64,000 nucleotides of DNA from Altererythrobacter sp. B11 (GCF_003569745.1 NZ_AP018498.1:1773001-1837000), one strand, 5' to 3'. Shown: positions 28,003-37,333, counted from the stretch's first letter. Translations and numbers: made by a program. Notes: generated from the letters alone by a model not told the origin.

Positions 28003-28485
28003 TCAGCCGATGCGCGCGCAGCCCACCGTGGCGGCATCCATCGCGGTCGCAGCGCCCGCCAGGCTGTAGCTGTCGGAAAAGCGCCGCCCCGCGCTGTCGC
28101 GGGCGGTGATCCACATGCGCGTTTCCGCCCGCATCGCCGCGACGATCGCCGCATCCATCCGCTGATCCTCCGCCCAGGCATCCCCCCCGCCGCCGACCAG
28201 GCGGAAGCGGCTGTTCCCGATGCGCAGCGTGATCGTGGCAGAAGGGGCGAGCGAGCGGGACAGGCGAAAATGGACCTGCCCCCGCAGCTTGCGCGCCGGC
28301 CAGGTGCCCACGCTGGCATAGGGCGCATAGTCTCGCGCGGATTCCTCCGCCGCCGCAATCGCATAGCAGCGCGGCACCCCCGGATCACGGAACGCCGCCC
28401 AATCGCTGAACACGCCAAGGCTGTCCTTCGCCGCGAGCGGAACCGACACAGCGGCAAGCAGCAGGGCGATTATCAAGCGACGCAT
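28003..28485 (-). CDS. Exported hypothetical protein, possibly IalB-like
   Basis: A 160-residue protein with a signal peptide (MRRLIIALLLAAVSVPLAA, cleavage near AKDS). The mature part has GVFSDWAAFRDP followed by CYAIAAA and an IRIGNSRFRLV-type segment ending with a cysteine near the C-terminus (VGCARIG), which recalls the invasion-associated locus B (IalB) family, with two cysteines that could pair. This resemblance is weak. The ATG at 28485 has GGAG six bases upstream; another ATG at 28497 would add four residues. Likely periplasmic; function unknown. Confidence 0.75.
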   Translation of the reverse strand: MRRLIIALLLAAVSVPLAAKDSLGVFSDWAAFRDPGVPRCYAIAAAEESARDYAPYASVGTWPARKLRGQVHFRLSRSLAPSATITLRIGNSRFRLVGGGGDAWAEDQRMDAAIVAAMRAETRMWITARDSAGRRFSDSYSLAGAATAMDAATVGCARIG

Positions 28486-28531
28486 CCCCCGCTCCATATC
28501 CCGCCCCGAGCCCAGCGCAAAGTGGGGCCGC

Positions 28532-28735
28532 TCAGCCCTCCAGCAGGTCGAGATAGGCGACCACGTCGTTGTCGGTGGCGAGGAAGAGGGTTTCCTGCTC
28601 TTCCTCGCTCTGCTGCGCGGCGATGCGCATGGCTTCGGCGAGGGGGCCGTAGAACAGGGTTTCGGCAGCGCCGCCTTCGCTTTGGCCGTCGAGCCGGTAC
28701 AGGCGGACGGTGGCGTCCTCCGAGGTGGTGCGCAT
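28532..28735 (-). CDS. Small acidic hypothetical protein (67 aa)
   Basis: A 67-residue acidic protein (start MRTTSEDATVRLYRLDG, centre EAMRIAAQQSEEEQETLFLA, end YLDLLEG). It looks like a small soluble helix-rich protein without recognised motif. Its ATG overlaps the TGA of the DUF4169 gene by one base, so the two form a translationally coupled pair. The pairing and the compact acidic composition support a real gene. Function unknown. Confidence 0.7.
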   Translation of the reverse strand: MRTTSEDATVRLYRLDGQSEGGAAETLFYGPLAEAMRIAAQQSEEEQETLFLATDNDVVAYLDLLEG

Positions 28736-28914
28736 CAGTCGCGGTCCAGCCGGGCGCCGTCGAGAGTGCGGGCGATGCCATCCCGTTCGGCCTTCGCCTG
28801 CGCTGTGGCGCCCTTGCTCTGGCCGAAGCGGGCGCGGTTCTGCGCGGCTTCGGCTTCTTTCCCGGCGCGGCGGGCAGCCTTGCGGGCCATGCGCAGGTTT
28901 ACGATCTCGGCCAT
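28735..28914 (-). CDS. DUF4169 small protein (59 aa)
   Basis: A 59-residue basic protein starting MAEIVNLRMARKAARRAGKE, the signature of DUF4169, a small alphaproteobacterial family rich in Arg, Lys and Ala with an N-terminal MAEIVNLR. It is short enough to be missed by gene callers. Stop and the next start overlap (TGATG). The gene diverges from the patatin gene across 106 bases. Family assignment is by the N-terminal motif; function is unknown. Confidence 0.8.
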   Translation of the reverse strand: MAEIVNLRMARKAARRAGKEAEAAQNRARFGQSKGATAQAKAERDGIARTLDGARLDRD

Positions 28915-28987
28915 GGTGCCAACCTCCTGACCTTGGCCTAGCCGGGCGGGGACCCGCGGCCAAGCGGTTTGCAGGGGTTCGCGTGTT

Positions 28988-29021
28988 GCATTGCAGCATA
29001 AGACGCATCACATTGCACGCA
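28988..29021. promoter_or_regulatory. GCATTGCAGCA motif upstream of the patatin gene
   Basis: GCATTGCAGCA at 28988-28998 is identical to the site at 27131, and a related CATTGCACGCA occurs at 29011-29021 directly at the start codon of the patatin gene. Likely a regulator site; PhaR-like by resemblance only. Confidence 0.4.
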
Positions 29022-30181
29022 TGGCCAGAACGACCCGCGCTGAATCGCAGCATGAGCCCGTCTATCTCGTCCTGCAGGGCGGGGGCGCGCTGGGCGCCTA
29101 TCAGGCCGGCGTGTTCGAAGCGCTGGAGGAGCATGGCCATGCGCCCGAATGGGTGGCCGGCATGTCGATCGGTGCGATCAATTGCGCGATCATCGCCGGC
29201 AATCCCCCGGAGGAGCGGCTGGAGAAGCTGCGCACCTTCTGGGATCGGGTGTCGAGCCTGGTGACGTTCGAATGGCCCTCGCCCGAAGGCATCGGGCGGC
29301 GCTGGTTCAACGAGGCGTCCGCCGCCACCACGGCGCTGTCCGGTGCCCCCGGCTTCTTCACCCCGCGCTTCCCGCCGCCCTTCGCCAGCCCGCCCGGCGG
29401 GGATGAGGCGATCAGCTTCTACGACACGGCGCCGCTGCGCGAGACGCTGCTGGAACTGGTGGATTTCAAACGCCTCAACAATGATGGCGTGCGGTTCAGC
29501 GTGGGCGCGGTGAATGTCGTGACCGGCAATTTCGCCTATTTCGACAGCCGCCAGATCGAAATCCGGCCGGAGCATATCATGGCCAGCGGCGCGCTGCCGC
29601 CGGGCTTCCCGCCGGTGAAGATCGGCAGCGACTATTACTGGGATGGCGGCCTCGTCTCCAACACGCCGCTGCAATATGTGCTGGACAACAAGGTTCCCGG
29701 GGATGCCATCGCCTTCCAGGTGGATCTGTTCAGCGCCCGCGGGGCGATGCCTGAGACACTGGCCGACGTGCTGCAGCGGGAAAAGGACATCCGCTATTCC
29801 AGCCGGACCCGGATGAACACCGACATGGAACGGCAGTTGCTGGACATGCGCGCGGCGGCCGCGCGGCTGGTCGGCAAGCTGCCGCCGGAACTGCGCGACG
29901 ATCCCGATGCGCGGCTGCTGGCCCAGTGCCGGCCGGAAGGGACGATCAGCGTCGTCCACCTGATCAACCGGGGCGAGATGTTCGAAACCCAGTCCAAGGA
30001 TTACGAATTTTCCCGGCTCACGGTGCAGACCCATTGGGAGCATGGCCGGCACGATGCGAAGCATTCGCTGGAACATTGGGCGTGGAAGAACCGCAAGCGC
30101 AACGGCGGCGGTGTGGTGACCTATGATCTGGCGCGGGGCCGGGCGCGGGTGAACGGCAAGGTGGTCAGCCGGGATAGCTGA
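29021..30181 (+). CDS. Patatin-like phospholipase with DUF3734 C-terminus
   Basis: A 386-residue serine lipase of the patatin family. The oxyanion loop GGGALGAYQAG is at residues 20-30, the nucleophile is Ser49 in GMSIG, and the catalytic aspartate is Asp208 in WDGGLVSNTP. The C-terminal region (YEFSRLTVQTHWEHGRHDA) is typical of DUF3734. No signal peptide, so it is cytoplasmic or peripheral. An upstream in-frame TTG at 28991 is possible, but the ATG at 29021 is preferred. The stop overlaps the 3' end of the convergent greB by 17 bases. In other alphaproteobacteria this family often neighbours 3-hydroxybutyrate dehydrogenase; that gene is not present here. Confidence 0.93.
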   Translation: MARTTRAESQHEPVYLVLQGGGALGAYQAGVFEALEEHGHAPEWVAGMSIGAINCAIIAGNPPEERLEKLRTFWDRVSSLVTFEWPSPEGIGRRWFNEASAATTALSGAPGFFTPRFPPPFASPPGGDEAISFYDTAPLRETLLELVDFKRLNNDGVRFSVGAVNVVTGNFAYFDSRQIEIRPEHIMASGALPPGFPPVKIGSDYYWDGGLVSNTPLQYVLDNKVPGDAIAFQVDLFSARGAMPETLADVLQREKDIRYSSRTRMNTDMERQLLDMRAAAARLVGKLPPELRDDPDARLLAQCRPEGTISVVHLINRGEMFETQSKDYEFSRLTVQTHWEHGRHDAKHSLEHWAWKNRKRNGGGVVTYDLARGRARVNGKVVSRDS

Positions 30182-30647
30182 TCGCAACCACTTCCCATTC
30201 CTTCTCCCCCGTGGGCAGGCGCACGGTGCGCAGATCGCCCATGCCGGCGCCGCGTAGGGCGCGGGCGATGGGGGCGCTCCAACCCACTTTCCCGGCAGCG
30301 GCATCCTGCTCGTCATCCCCCACCAGCGTGAGCGTCCGCTCCGCGTCATCCTCGTCCGCGATGGTGACGGTGGCGCCGAACCACACGCGGGTGCGGTCGG
30401 GCTGCTCTGCCGGATCGATGACCTTGGCCGCCTTCATGCGCCGGGCGAGATGGGCGAGTTCGCGGTCGATCTCGCGCATGCGCTTGCGGCCATAGAGGTA
30501 ATCGCCGTTCTCGCTGCGGTCGCCATTGCCCGCCGCCCAGCTGACGATCTCCACGATTGCCGGCCGCTCGGTGCCGAGCAGATGGTCATAGCGCGCCTTC
30601 AGCGCGGCAATGCCGGCTGGGGTGATCGGATTGGTGGCGGGTTTCAA
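30165..30647 (-). CDS. greB: Transcription elongation factor GreB-type
   Basis: A 160-residue Gre factor, which rescues backtracked RNA polymerase by stimulating transcript cleavage. The N-terminal coiled coil contains GNGDRSENGDYLYGRKRMREIDREL with the acidic tip residues, and the C-terminal FKBP-like domain has VGDDEQDAAAGKVGWSAPIARAL. The GDYLYGRKRMREID form is GreB-like. The apparent start is TTG at 30647, 17 bases after the lytic transglycosylase stop, with no strong ribosome-binding site, so the start is uncertain. The 3' end overlaps the convergent patatin gene by 17 bases. Confidence 0.9.
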   Translation of the reverse strand: MKPATNPITPAGIAALKARYDHLLGTERPAIVEIVSWAAGNGDRSENGDYLYGRKRMREIDRELAHLARRMKAAKVIDPAEQPDRTRVWFGATVTIADEDDAERTLTLVGDDEQDAAAGKVGWSAPIARALRGAGMGDLRTVRLPTGEKEWEVVAISYPG

Positions 30648-30664
30648 CGCGGAATCAGCGGCTG

Positions 30665-32617
30665 TCAGCGGAGGAAATCATCCAGCGCCCGCGGGCGGCC
30701 GGCACTCGCCTTGTCCGGATAGAGCGCTTCATAGACCACGGCGTTTTCCAGCACGCGCTGCACGTAATTGCGCGTCTCGAAGAAGGGGATCTGCTCGATC
30801 CAGTCCAGCCACTTCACCGCGCCGGTGCGCGGATCGCCATTCTGGCTCAGCCATTTGTTCACATTGCCCGGCCCCGCATTGTAGGCCGCGATCGCCAGCG
30901 GATAGCTGCCGTAGCGGGCATAGAGCCGCTGGAAATGATTGCTGCCCAGCCGCAGATTGTAGGACGGGTCTTCCACCAGCGAGGCGGAGAGATAGGTGAT
31001 CCCCGCCTTGCCCGCCTCTTCCTGCGCGGTGGCCGGCATCAGCTGCATCAGGCCGCGCGCGCCGGCATGGCTGATGGCGTTCTGGGCAAACTGGCTTTCC
31101 TGCCGGGCGATGGCGTGGACCATCGTCCAGTCCGTGCCCTGCGGCGGCACCAGCGTGGGGAAGCCGATGCGGGTGAAGCCACGATAGCCGTGGGAGGCTG
31201 CGGCATCGAGCAGGTTCACCGCCAGGTCGCGGCGGCCGATGTCGCGCGCCAGTTCGGCCACCAGCACATGCTGTTCTTCCGTCTCGGCCTGATCGGCGAT
31301 CGCGCGGTAGAAGCGGATGCCCTGGCTCCACGGCGCATCGCGGGCGACTTCGGTCACAGCTGCGGTCAGCGGCTGCGCGCGGAAGGCGGCGCGCTCGGCC
31401 GCACTGGGCGTGGCGGCCGGCGCATCGGCAAAGGCGGGGAGCGGGCGGCCGAGATCCTTCAGCGCCATCAGCCCGTAAAATCGATCCGGATAGGCGGCGG
31501 CCATTTCCAGATAGCGGCGCGCGTCGCCTTCGTTGCCGGCCAGCCGGGCGGCATGGCCGGCCCAGTAGAAGCCCTTGGACCGGGTCTGCGCCGTCTGCGC
31601 GGCGGCGCCGTAGCGATAGAACAGCGGCGCGGCGCTGGCCGGGTCGTTCAGTTCCCACAGGGAACGCGTGCCGCCGAGCCACATCAGCGAGGTGTAATCG
31701 TCGCGCAAGCGATAGCTCTTGGCCGAGATATCCTCGCCCGGCGCGAATGCATCGTCCACCGAAGCGGCAATCTGCTGCGCCGAGCGCGCGCTGCCGAGCT
31801 TGGCGACATTGAGCAATTCGCCCACCCACGCCGTCTCGTCGAACGGCCGGGCGGAGAGGGTGGGGCGGGTGGCGAGGAGAGCCACCGCTTCCTGCGGCCG
31901 GCCTTCCAGCCGCAATTCGCGGCTGCGGTTGAACAGATAGCCGGCGTCGTTGCGGGCGCCGGGCGCCACGGTCGCGCCATCGCCGCCCTGCAGGATCGCG
32001 AGGCGGGCGAGGAACAGCGGTTGCCGTGCGGGCGAGGTGCGCGGCAACTGCCGCTCCGCCCCGGCGCGGTCGCGCTGCCACAGCAGCGCGTCCATCCGGG
32101 CATCGTGATCGTCGGCGGTGAAGCCTGCGCCATACATGGCGAAGATCGAGGCGGCGGCGGTGTCGCTCATCTCCCCGCCGCGCCAGGCCTGGCGGGCCAC
32201 GGCGGCCGCCTCTGCCGGGCGCGCCGCCATCAGCGCCAGCGCATAATGGGCCACGCCGTAATTGGTCAGCGGCGGATAGCGGTCGAAAAAGGCCAGCGCC
32301 GATTGCGGATCGACGAATTCTTCCCGCAGCCGCCCTTCGGCATAGAGCCGCAGGCGGTTTTCATCCGGAAAGCCCGGATAGGAGAGCAGGAAGCCGGTGT
32401 AATCGTTGAAGCTGAGGTTGGAATTGGCGGTCAGCGTGCTCCAGCGCGAAACGGCCGGCGCCATGCGCCCGGGTTCGCGCGCGACCAGATTGGCGCGCGC
32501 CTCGTCCCAGTCGCTGGCTTTGTAGTCATCGCCGCTTTCGGCATAGGCAGGGGCCGACGCCGCACAGGCGGAGGCGAGGAGGGCGGTGAAGAGCGTGCTG
32601 CGAACCATGCACGACAT
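30665..32617 (-). CDS. slt: Soluble lytic murein transglycosylase
   Basis: A 650-residue periplasmic lytic transglycosylase that cleaves the MurNAc-GlcNAc bond of peptidoglycan. A signal peptide (about residues 1-26, ending APAYA) leads into a long alpha-helical superhelix, then the SLT catalytic domain from about residue 480 with the catalytic glutamate in RQESQFAQ, GARGLMQLMPATA, and AIAAYNAGPGNV. Two in-frame ATGs (32617, 32608) are possible starts, differing by three residues. greB follows after 17 bases. Divergent from dapA. Confidence 0.93.
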   Translation of the reverse strand: MSCMVRSTLFTALLASACAASAPAYAESGDDYKASDWDEARANLVAREPGRMAPAVSRWSTLTANSNLSFNDYTGFLLSYPGFPDENRLRLYAEGRLREEFVDPQSALAFFDRYPPLTNYGVAHYALALMAARPAEAAAVARQAWRGGEMSDTAAASIFAMYGAGFTADDHDARMDALLWQRDRAGAERQLPRTSPARQPLFLARLAILQGGDGATVAPGARNDAGYLFNRSRELRLEGRPQEAVALLATRPTLSARPFDETAWVGELLNVAKLGSARSAQQIAASVDDAFAPGEDISAKSYRLRDDYTSLMWLGGTRSLWELNDPASAAPLFYRYGAAAQTAQTRSKGFYWAGHAARLAGNEGDARRYLEMAAAYPDRFYGLMALKDLGRPLPAFADAPAATPSAAERAAFRAQPLTAAVTEVARDAPWSQGIRFYRAIADQAETEEQHVLVAELARDIGRRDLAVNLLDAAASHGYRGFTRIGFPTLVPPQGTDWTMVHAIARQESQFAQNAISHAGARGLMQLMPATAQEEAGKAGITYLSASLVEDPSYNLRLGSNHFQRLYARYGSYPLAIAAYNAGPGNVNKWLSQNGDPRTGAVKWLDWIEQIPFFETRNYVQRVLENAVVYEALYPDKASAGRPRALDDFLR

Positions 32618-32721
32618 AGTGTTGACCGGCTCCTTATCAGGGGCTTAACGGAGCGCCTTTTCCACACGGATTCTGCAGAGGCACCAGCTTCTGGTTACAG
32701 GACAAGGCGGGAGCGGTGCAA

Positions 32722-33603
32722 ATGTTCTCTGGTTCAATTCCGGCGCTTGCCACGCCCTTTCGCCAAGGAGTTGTGGATGAGGCGGCGTTTCGCCGCTTCG
32801 TGGACTGGCAGGTGGAGAACGGATCTTCCGCGCTGGTGCCCTGCGGCACCACGGGCGAAGCCTCCACCATCGACAATGACGAGCATCACCGGGTGATCTC
32901 GCTCTGCGCGGAACAGGCGGCCGGGCGCGTGCCGGTGATCGCGGGCTGCGGCAGCAACGATACGCAGACGGCGCTGTGGCACATTCGCGAGGCGACCGAT
33001 GCGGGGGCCGATGCGGCGCTGATCGTGGCGCCCTATTACAATCGACCCAGCCAGGCGGGGCTGCTGGCGCATTTTTCCTATCTGGCGGAGCGGAGCGATC
33101 TGCCGATCGTGCTCTACAATGTGCCCGGCCGCACGGTGACCGATATCTCGGCCGAGACCGTGGTGGAGCTTCACCGGCGCTTTCCGGACAAGATCGTGGC
33201 AATCAAGGATGCCAGCGGCGATCTCACCCGCATTACCGCACATCGGATGGGGGCAGGGCCGCAGTTCTGCCAGCTTTCGGGCGACGATCCGCTGGCACTG
33301 GGCGGCTATGCGTTCGGCCAGACCGGCTGCATTTCGGTGACGGCCAATGTGGCGCCGAAACTGTGCGCCACCTTCCACGCCGCCTGTGCGGACGGCAATT
33401 TCGCCCTTGCGCGCGACCTGCACGAGCGGCTGTTCCCGCTGCACCGCGCCCTGTTCGCCGATGCCAGCCCCGCGCCCACTAAATACGCCCTGTCGCGCCT
33501 GCACGACTGGTTCGATGACGAGGTGCGCCTGCCGCTGGCACCCTGCAGCCAGGCGGGGCGCGATGCGGTGGATGCGGCGCTGAAAGGGCTGGGGCTGATC
33601 TGA
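32722..33603 (+). CDS. dapA: 4-hydroxy-tetrahydrodipicolinate synthase
   Basis: A 293-residue DapA, which condenses pyruvate and aspartate semialdehyde in lysine and diaminopimelate synthesis. Thr43-Thr44 (CGTTGE), Tyr132 (LYNVPGRT) and the Schiff-base lysine Lys162 (IKDASGD) are in place. The ATG at 32722 has GGGAG eight bases upstream, whereas an in-frame GTG at 32716 would be too close to that site. smpB follows after 64 bases. Confidence 0.97.
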   Translation: MFSGSIPALATPFRQGVVDEAAFRRFVDWQVENGSSALVPCGTTGEASTIDNDEHHRVISLCAEQAAGRVPVIAGCGSNDTQTALWHIREATDAGADAALIVAPYYNRPSQAGLLAHFSYLAERSDLPIVLYNVPGRTVTDISAETVVELHRRFPDKIVAIKDASGDLTRITAHRMGAGPQFCQLSGDDPLALGGYAFGQTGCISVTANVAPKLCATFHAACADGNFALARDLHERLFPLHRALFADASPAPTKYALSRLHDWFDDEVRLPLAPCSQAGRDAVDAALKGLGLI

Positions 33604-33667
33604 TTTCGCGCGGCGCGGCGGGCGGGCCTTTCGTTTCGCCGCGCCCGCCCCTACATGCGGCTTCCCT

Positions 33668-34150
33668 ATGGCGCGTCCCAAACCCTCCACCTTCGACAAG
33701 CAGAAGACCGTCGCCGAGAACCGGCGGGCGCGGTTCGACTATTTCATCGAAGAGAAATTCGAAGCGGGGATCGCGCTGTCCGGCACGGAGGTGAAGAGCC
33801 TGCGCTTTGGCGAAGGCTCCATCGCCGAAAGCTATGCCGAAGTGCGCGACGGGGAAGCCTGGCTGGTCAACGCCAATATCCCCGAATTCAGCCACGGCAA
33901 TCGCTTCAATCACGAGCCGAAGCGGCCGCGCAAGCTGCTGCTGCACGGGCGCGAGATCGAGAAGCTGCTGGGCGCGGTGGAGCGCAAGGGCATGACGCTG
34001 ATTCCGCTCAGCATCTATTTCAATTCCACCGGCCGCGCCAAGGTGGAGCTGGCGCTCGCCAAGGGCAAGCAGACGCATGACAAGCGCCACACGATCAAGG
34101 AACGCGACTGGCAGCGCGACAAGGCGCGCCTGATGCGCGAACGCGGCTGA
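33668..34150 (+). CDS. smpB: SsrA-binding protein
   Basis: A 160-residue SmpB, the tmRNA-binding protein needed for rescue of stalled ribosomes. The family motifs [36 protein letters not shown] and the basic C-terminal tail [20 protein letters not shown], which becomes helical in the mRNA channel, are present. Downstream of dapA on the same strand. Length normal. Confidence 0.97.
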   Translation: MARPKPSTFDKQKTVAENRRARFDYFIEEKFEAGIALSGTEVKSLRFGEGSIAESYAEVRDGEAWLVNANIPEFSHGNRFNHEPKRPRKLLLHGREIEKLLGAVERKGMTLIPLSIYFNSTGRAKVELALAKGKQTHDKRHTIKERDWQRDKARLMRERG

Positions 34151-34164
34151 TCTTTTTGCGATTA

Positions 34165-34190
34165 GCCGCTGTTAAGCGGCGGTTTGTCCT
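34165..34190 (+). terminator. Weak hairpin after smpB
   Basis: GCCGCT (34165-34170), GTTA loop and AGCGGC (34175-34180) form a 6-bp stem followed by GGTTTGTCCTT. The stem is short and the T-tract interrupted. Confidence 0.4.
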
Positions 34191-34231
34191 TACTGGTTTA
34201 GGCGCCTCTTTTTCGTGGAGGCGAAAGGTGT

Positions 34232-34807
34232 ATGGAACGCGCGATGGCTGGCGGGATCGGCAGATGGCTCAGGCGCAGGGTGCCCAAAATGCCCACGCGG
34301 GAAGAGCTTGCGGGCAATCGCTTCCTTGCGCCCATCGCGCATCGCTTCCTCAGCCCTGAACTGTGGCGCTTCACGCGCCGTTCGGTGCCGCGCGGTGTGG
34401 CTTTGGGGCTGTTTTCAGGCTTCATCGTGCCGGTGGGCCAGATCTTCCTCGCCGCTTTCCTCGCCCTGCCGGCGCGGGCCAATGTGCCGCTCGCCGCGCT
34501 GGTCACTTTCGTGACCAATCCTTTTACGCTGCCGTTCTGGCTGCTGACGGCCAACAAGGTCGGCCGTTTCGTGCTGAAGATCGATGCGGTGACGGGCGGC
34601 GTCGCGCATGGCGAGATCCAGAGCGGGCGGTGGCAGAGCTTCGGCTGGTTCCTTGAAACGGCGGGCGTCACCGCCTTCGGCTTCGTGGTGCTGTCGGTCA
34701 CTTCTGCGGCGCTGGGCTATCTGGTCTCCAGCCTCGTGTGGCGCTTGATCATCGCGCGCAGATGGACGCGGCGCCCAGGGCGCTTTGCTCGCCTTCCCGC
34801 GGAATGA
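34232..34807 (+). CDS. DUF2062 membrane protein
   Basis: A 191-residue membrane protein of the DUF2062 family. The segments RRSVPRGVALGLFSGFIVPVG and FVTNPFTLPFWLL are typical, and three or four hydrophobic segments are present between residues of about 50 and 175. Family function unknown. The stop overlaps the cckA start by four bases (ATGA), so the two genes are translationally coupled. An alternative ATG lies four codons further in. Confidence 0.88.
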   Translation: MERAMAGGIGRWLRRRVPKMPTREELAGNRFLAPIAHRFLSPELWRFTRRSVPRGVALGLFSGFIVPVGQIFLAAFLALPARANVPLAALVTFVTNPFTLPFWLLTANKVGRFVLKIDAVTGGVAHGEIQSGRWQSFGWFLETAGVTAFGFVVLSVTSAALGYLVSSLVWRLIIARRWTRRPGRFARLPAE

Positions 34808-37257
34808 GTATCAAGCGACTGGGATTTACCGTCCAGCAGGGTTCAAGGCCGCTGACGGATACGCTGGCCGTGGCGGCGGCGGTGCTGGCGAGCATCGCCA
34901 TGATCCAGCTCGTCACCGCCAGCGCGCTGGTGACGCTGGCCTATGCGGGCGGACTGGTGGTGCTGGGTCTGGTGGCCTTTGCTTCCGCGCGGCGCCATGC
35001 TGTGCCGCTGGATGCCGCTGCTGCCGAGATCACCGACTGGTCGGTGACCGCCTGTGCGATCGAGCAGCCCGGTTGCGCCGTTGCCATCACCGATCGCGCC
35101 AATCGGCTGGTGTGTGCCAATGCTGCCTATGAACTCTGGTTCGGCTCCGGCTACGCGCCGCCGCGCCTGCCGGTGGACGGGGCCTCCTCCGAATTGCTGA
35201 GCCGCTCCGCTCGCGCCGCCTGGCGCGACGGGGAGTGCGCCGAATTCACCATCGCCGACGAGCGGCAGACATGGACCGCCAGCGCGCAGCGGGCGGGCCG
35301 GGCCGATGAATATCTGGTGTGGCGCTTCACGCCCGTGGCGCGTTCGGAACCGCTGCAGGGCATGGGCGCGCAGATCAGCGGCATGCTGGGCGCGATGCTG
35401 AGCGCCGCCGGAATCGAAGTGGCGCTGGTTGGGGCCGATGGCGCCATCCGCACGGTCAGCCGCGGCTTTGCCCGCCGCGCCTGCGGAGACGAGACCGCCA
35501 GCCTCACCGGGCAGGAGTTCGTGTCGCTGCTGCGCGCCGATGAGCGGGACCGGATCTATTTCGCGCGCGAAGGCCGCAAGGGATCGCCGCAGATGCTGCT
35601 GCAGGTGCCGCTGGCCGATCCGGAGGCGCCGCAGCCGGCGGCGGAAGTCCCGGTGCTGATGCTGCTGCTCGACAGTGCGGCCGGCTTCGGCGGCTGGGGC
35701 ACGGAAGTGTCGGGCCAGACGCCGCAGCTGGAAGGCCTGCTGGAACAATTGCCGCTTGGCCTCGCCATGACCGATCGGGACGGCCATTTCCTGTTCGCCA
35801 ATCCGGCATTCCGCCGTGCCGCGGGCGTGGATGCCAAGGGGGTGCCGCCCTATCCGTCCGATCTGGTGGTGCGGCAGGACAAGACGGCCCTGTCCGATGC
35901 GGTGCGCCGTTACGCCCAGGGGCCGGCCTCCAGCGGGGACATTGCCGTGCGGCTGCGCCGCGAGCCGGACGAACCGGTTTCGCTCGGCCTTGCAGGCGTG
36001 CGCGGGCTGGGAGAGGCGGCGGTGCTGCTGAGCCTTGCCGATACCACGGAGGAAACGCGGCTGCGGCGGCAGGTGGCGCAGGCCACCAAGATGCAGGCGG
36101 TGGGCCAGCTGGCCGGGGGCGTGGCGCACGACTTCAACAATGTGCTCACCGCGATCATCGGCTATTGCGATCTCATGCTGCTGCGCCACACGCCGGGCGA
36201 CAGCGATTATGACGATATCCAGCAGATCCGCGCCAATTCCAACCGCGCGGCCAGCCTGACCCGGCAGTTGCTGGCCTTTTCCCGCCAGCAGACGCTGCAG
36301 CCCGAAGTGCTGCAACTGCCCGATGTGCTGGCAGAGGTTTCGCAGCTGCTGAAGCGCCTGCTGGGCGCCAAGATCACGCTGCGGACGCATCACGACCGCA
36401 ATCTGGGGCCGGTGCGCGCCGATCCGCGCCAGCTGGAGCAGGTGATCATCAACCTCGCCGTCAACGCGCGCGATGCGATCCAGGCCAAGCACGGCGAACA
36501 TGCCCATGGCACGCTGAGCTTTTCCACGCGCCGGGTGGAAGCGATCGACATCCGCCGCATGGGCAGCGAGATCATTCCCGCGGGCGACTACACCGTGCTG
36601 ATCGCGGAGGACACCGGCGGCGGCATCGCGCCCGAGCATCTGTCCAAGATATTCGAACCCTTCTTCACCACCAAGGAAGTGGGCAAGGGCACCGGACTGG
36701 GCCTTTCCACCGTCTATGGCATCGTCAAGCAATCGGGCGGGTTCATCTTCGCGGACAACGCCAAATTCCCCGACGGCGCGATCCGCGGGGCCCGCTTCAC
36801 CATCTATCTTCCCGTCCACCACATGAGCGAGGAGGAACGGCTCAAGGTGGAGGCGGAGGAAGACGAAGAGACCCGCGAATGGTCCGGCGGCGGGCGCATC
36901 CTGCTGGTGGAGGACGAGGACATGGTGCGCGCCGTGGCCGAACGCGCGCTGGCGCGGCAGGGCTATGCGGTGGTGACCGCGAGTGACGGCGAAGAAGGGG
37001 TGGAGCTCATCCAGTCGGGCGAGGAATTCGACCTGGTGGTGAGCGATGTGGTGATGCCGAGCATGGACGGCCCGGCCATGGCGCGCGAGATCCGCAAGCT
37101 CCATCCACGGCTGCCGGTGCTGTTCATGTCCGGCTATGCCGAGGAACAACTCCGTCGCGAAATCGACATCGACGGGATGCATTTCATCGCCAAGCCGTTC
37201 AGCGTGCAACAGATCGCCCAGAAGGTGGAACAGGCGCTGCGCGCAAATCGCCGGTGA
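34804..37257 (+). CDS. cckA: Hybrid histidine kinase CckA
   Basis: An 817-residue cell-cycle kinase. Two transmembrane segments (about residues 20-65) precede two PAS-like regions, a dimerisation/phosphotransfer domain with the phospho-acceptor His442 in GGVAHDFNNVL, the ATPase domain (N box INLAVNARDAI, then EDTGGGIAPEHL and GKGTGLGLSTVYG) and a C-terminal receiver with Asp748 in SDVVMPSMDG. This order and the GGVAHDFNN box are those of CckA, which in alphaproteobacteria passes phosphate via ChpT to CtrA and CpdR. A CpdR-like gene is found at 53.6 kb. Start ATG overlaps the preceding stop. Confidence 0.94.
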   Translation: MSIKRLGFTVQQGSRPLTDTLAVAAAVLASIAMIQLVTASALVTLAYAGGLVVLGLVAFASARRHAVPLDAAAAEITDWSVTACAIEQPGCAVAITDRANRLVCANAAYELWFGSGYAPPRLPVDGASSELLSRSARAAWRDGECAEFTIADERQTWTASAQRAGRADEYLVWRFTPVARSEPLQGMGAQISGMLGAMLSAAGIEVALVGADGAIRTVSRGFARRACGDETASLTGQEFVSLLRADERDRIYFAREGRKGSPQMLLQVPLADPEAPQPAAEVPVLMLLLDSAAGFGGWGTEVSGQTPQLEGLLEQLPLGLAMTDRDGHFLFANPAFRRAAGVDAKGVPPYPSDLVVRQDKTALSDAVRRYAQGPASSGDIAVRLRREPDEPVSLGLAGVRGLGEAAVLLSLADTTEETRLRRQVAQATKMQAVGQLAGGVAHDFNNVLTAIIGYCDLMLLRHTPGDSDYDDIQQIRANSNRAASLTRQLLAFSRQQTLQPEVLQLPDVLAEVSQLLKRLLGAKITLRTHHDRNLGPVRADPRQLEQVIINLAVNARDAIQAKHGEHAHGTLSFSTRRVEAIDIRRMGSEIIPAGDYTVLIAEDTGGGIAPEHLSKIFEPFFTTKEVGKGTGLGLSTVYGIVKQSGGFIFADNAKFPDGAIRGARFTIYLPVHHMSEEERLKVEAEEDEETREWSGGGRILLVEDEDMVRAVAERALARQGYAVVTASDGEEGVELIQSGEEFDLVVSDVVMPSMDGPAMAREIRKLHPRLPVLFMSGYAEEQLRREIDIDGMHFIAKPFSVQQIAQKVEQALRANRR

Positions 37258-37333
37258 AGGCGCCGGGCGTTAAGCCGGCATAAACCGGCGGGGCGCAGCA
37301 TGGCGCTCACCGTTGTCCGTGGGGGGAGAGAAG

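Noticed and set aside
34843-37209. A 788-codon open frame opposite cckA
   Set aside because: Shadow of the real gene in high-GC DNA; no recognisable protein features.
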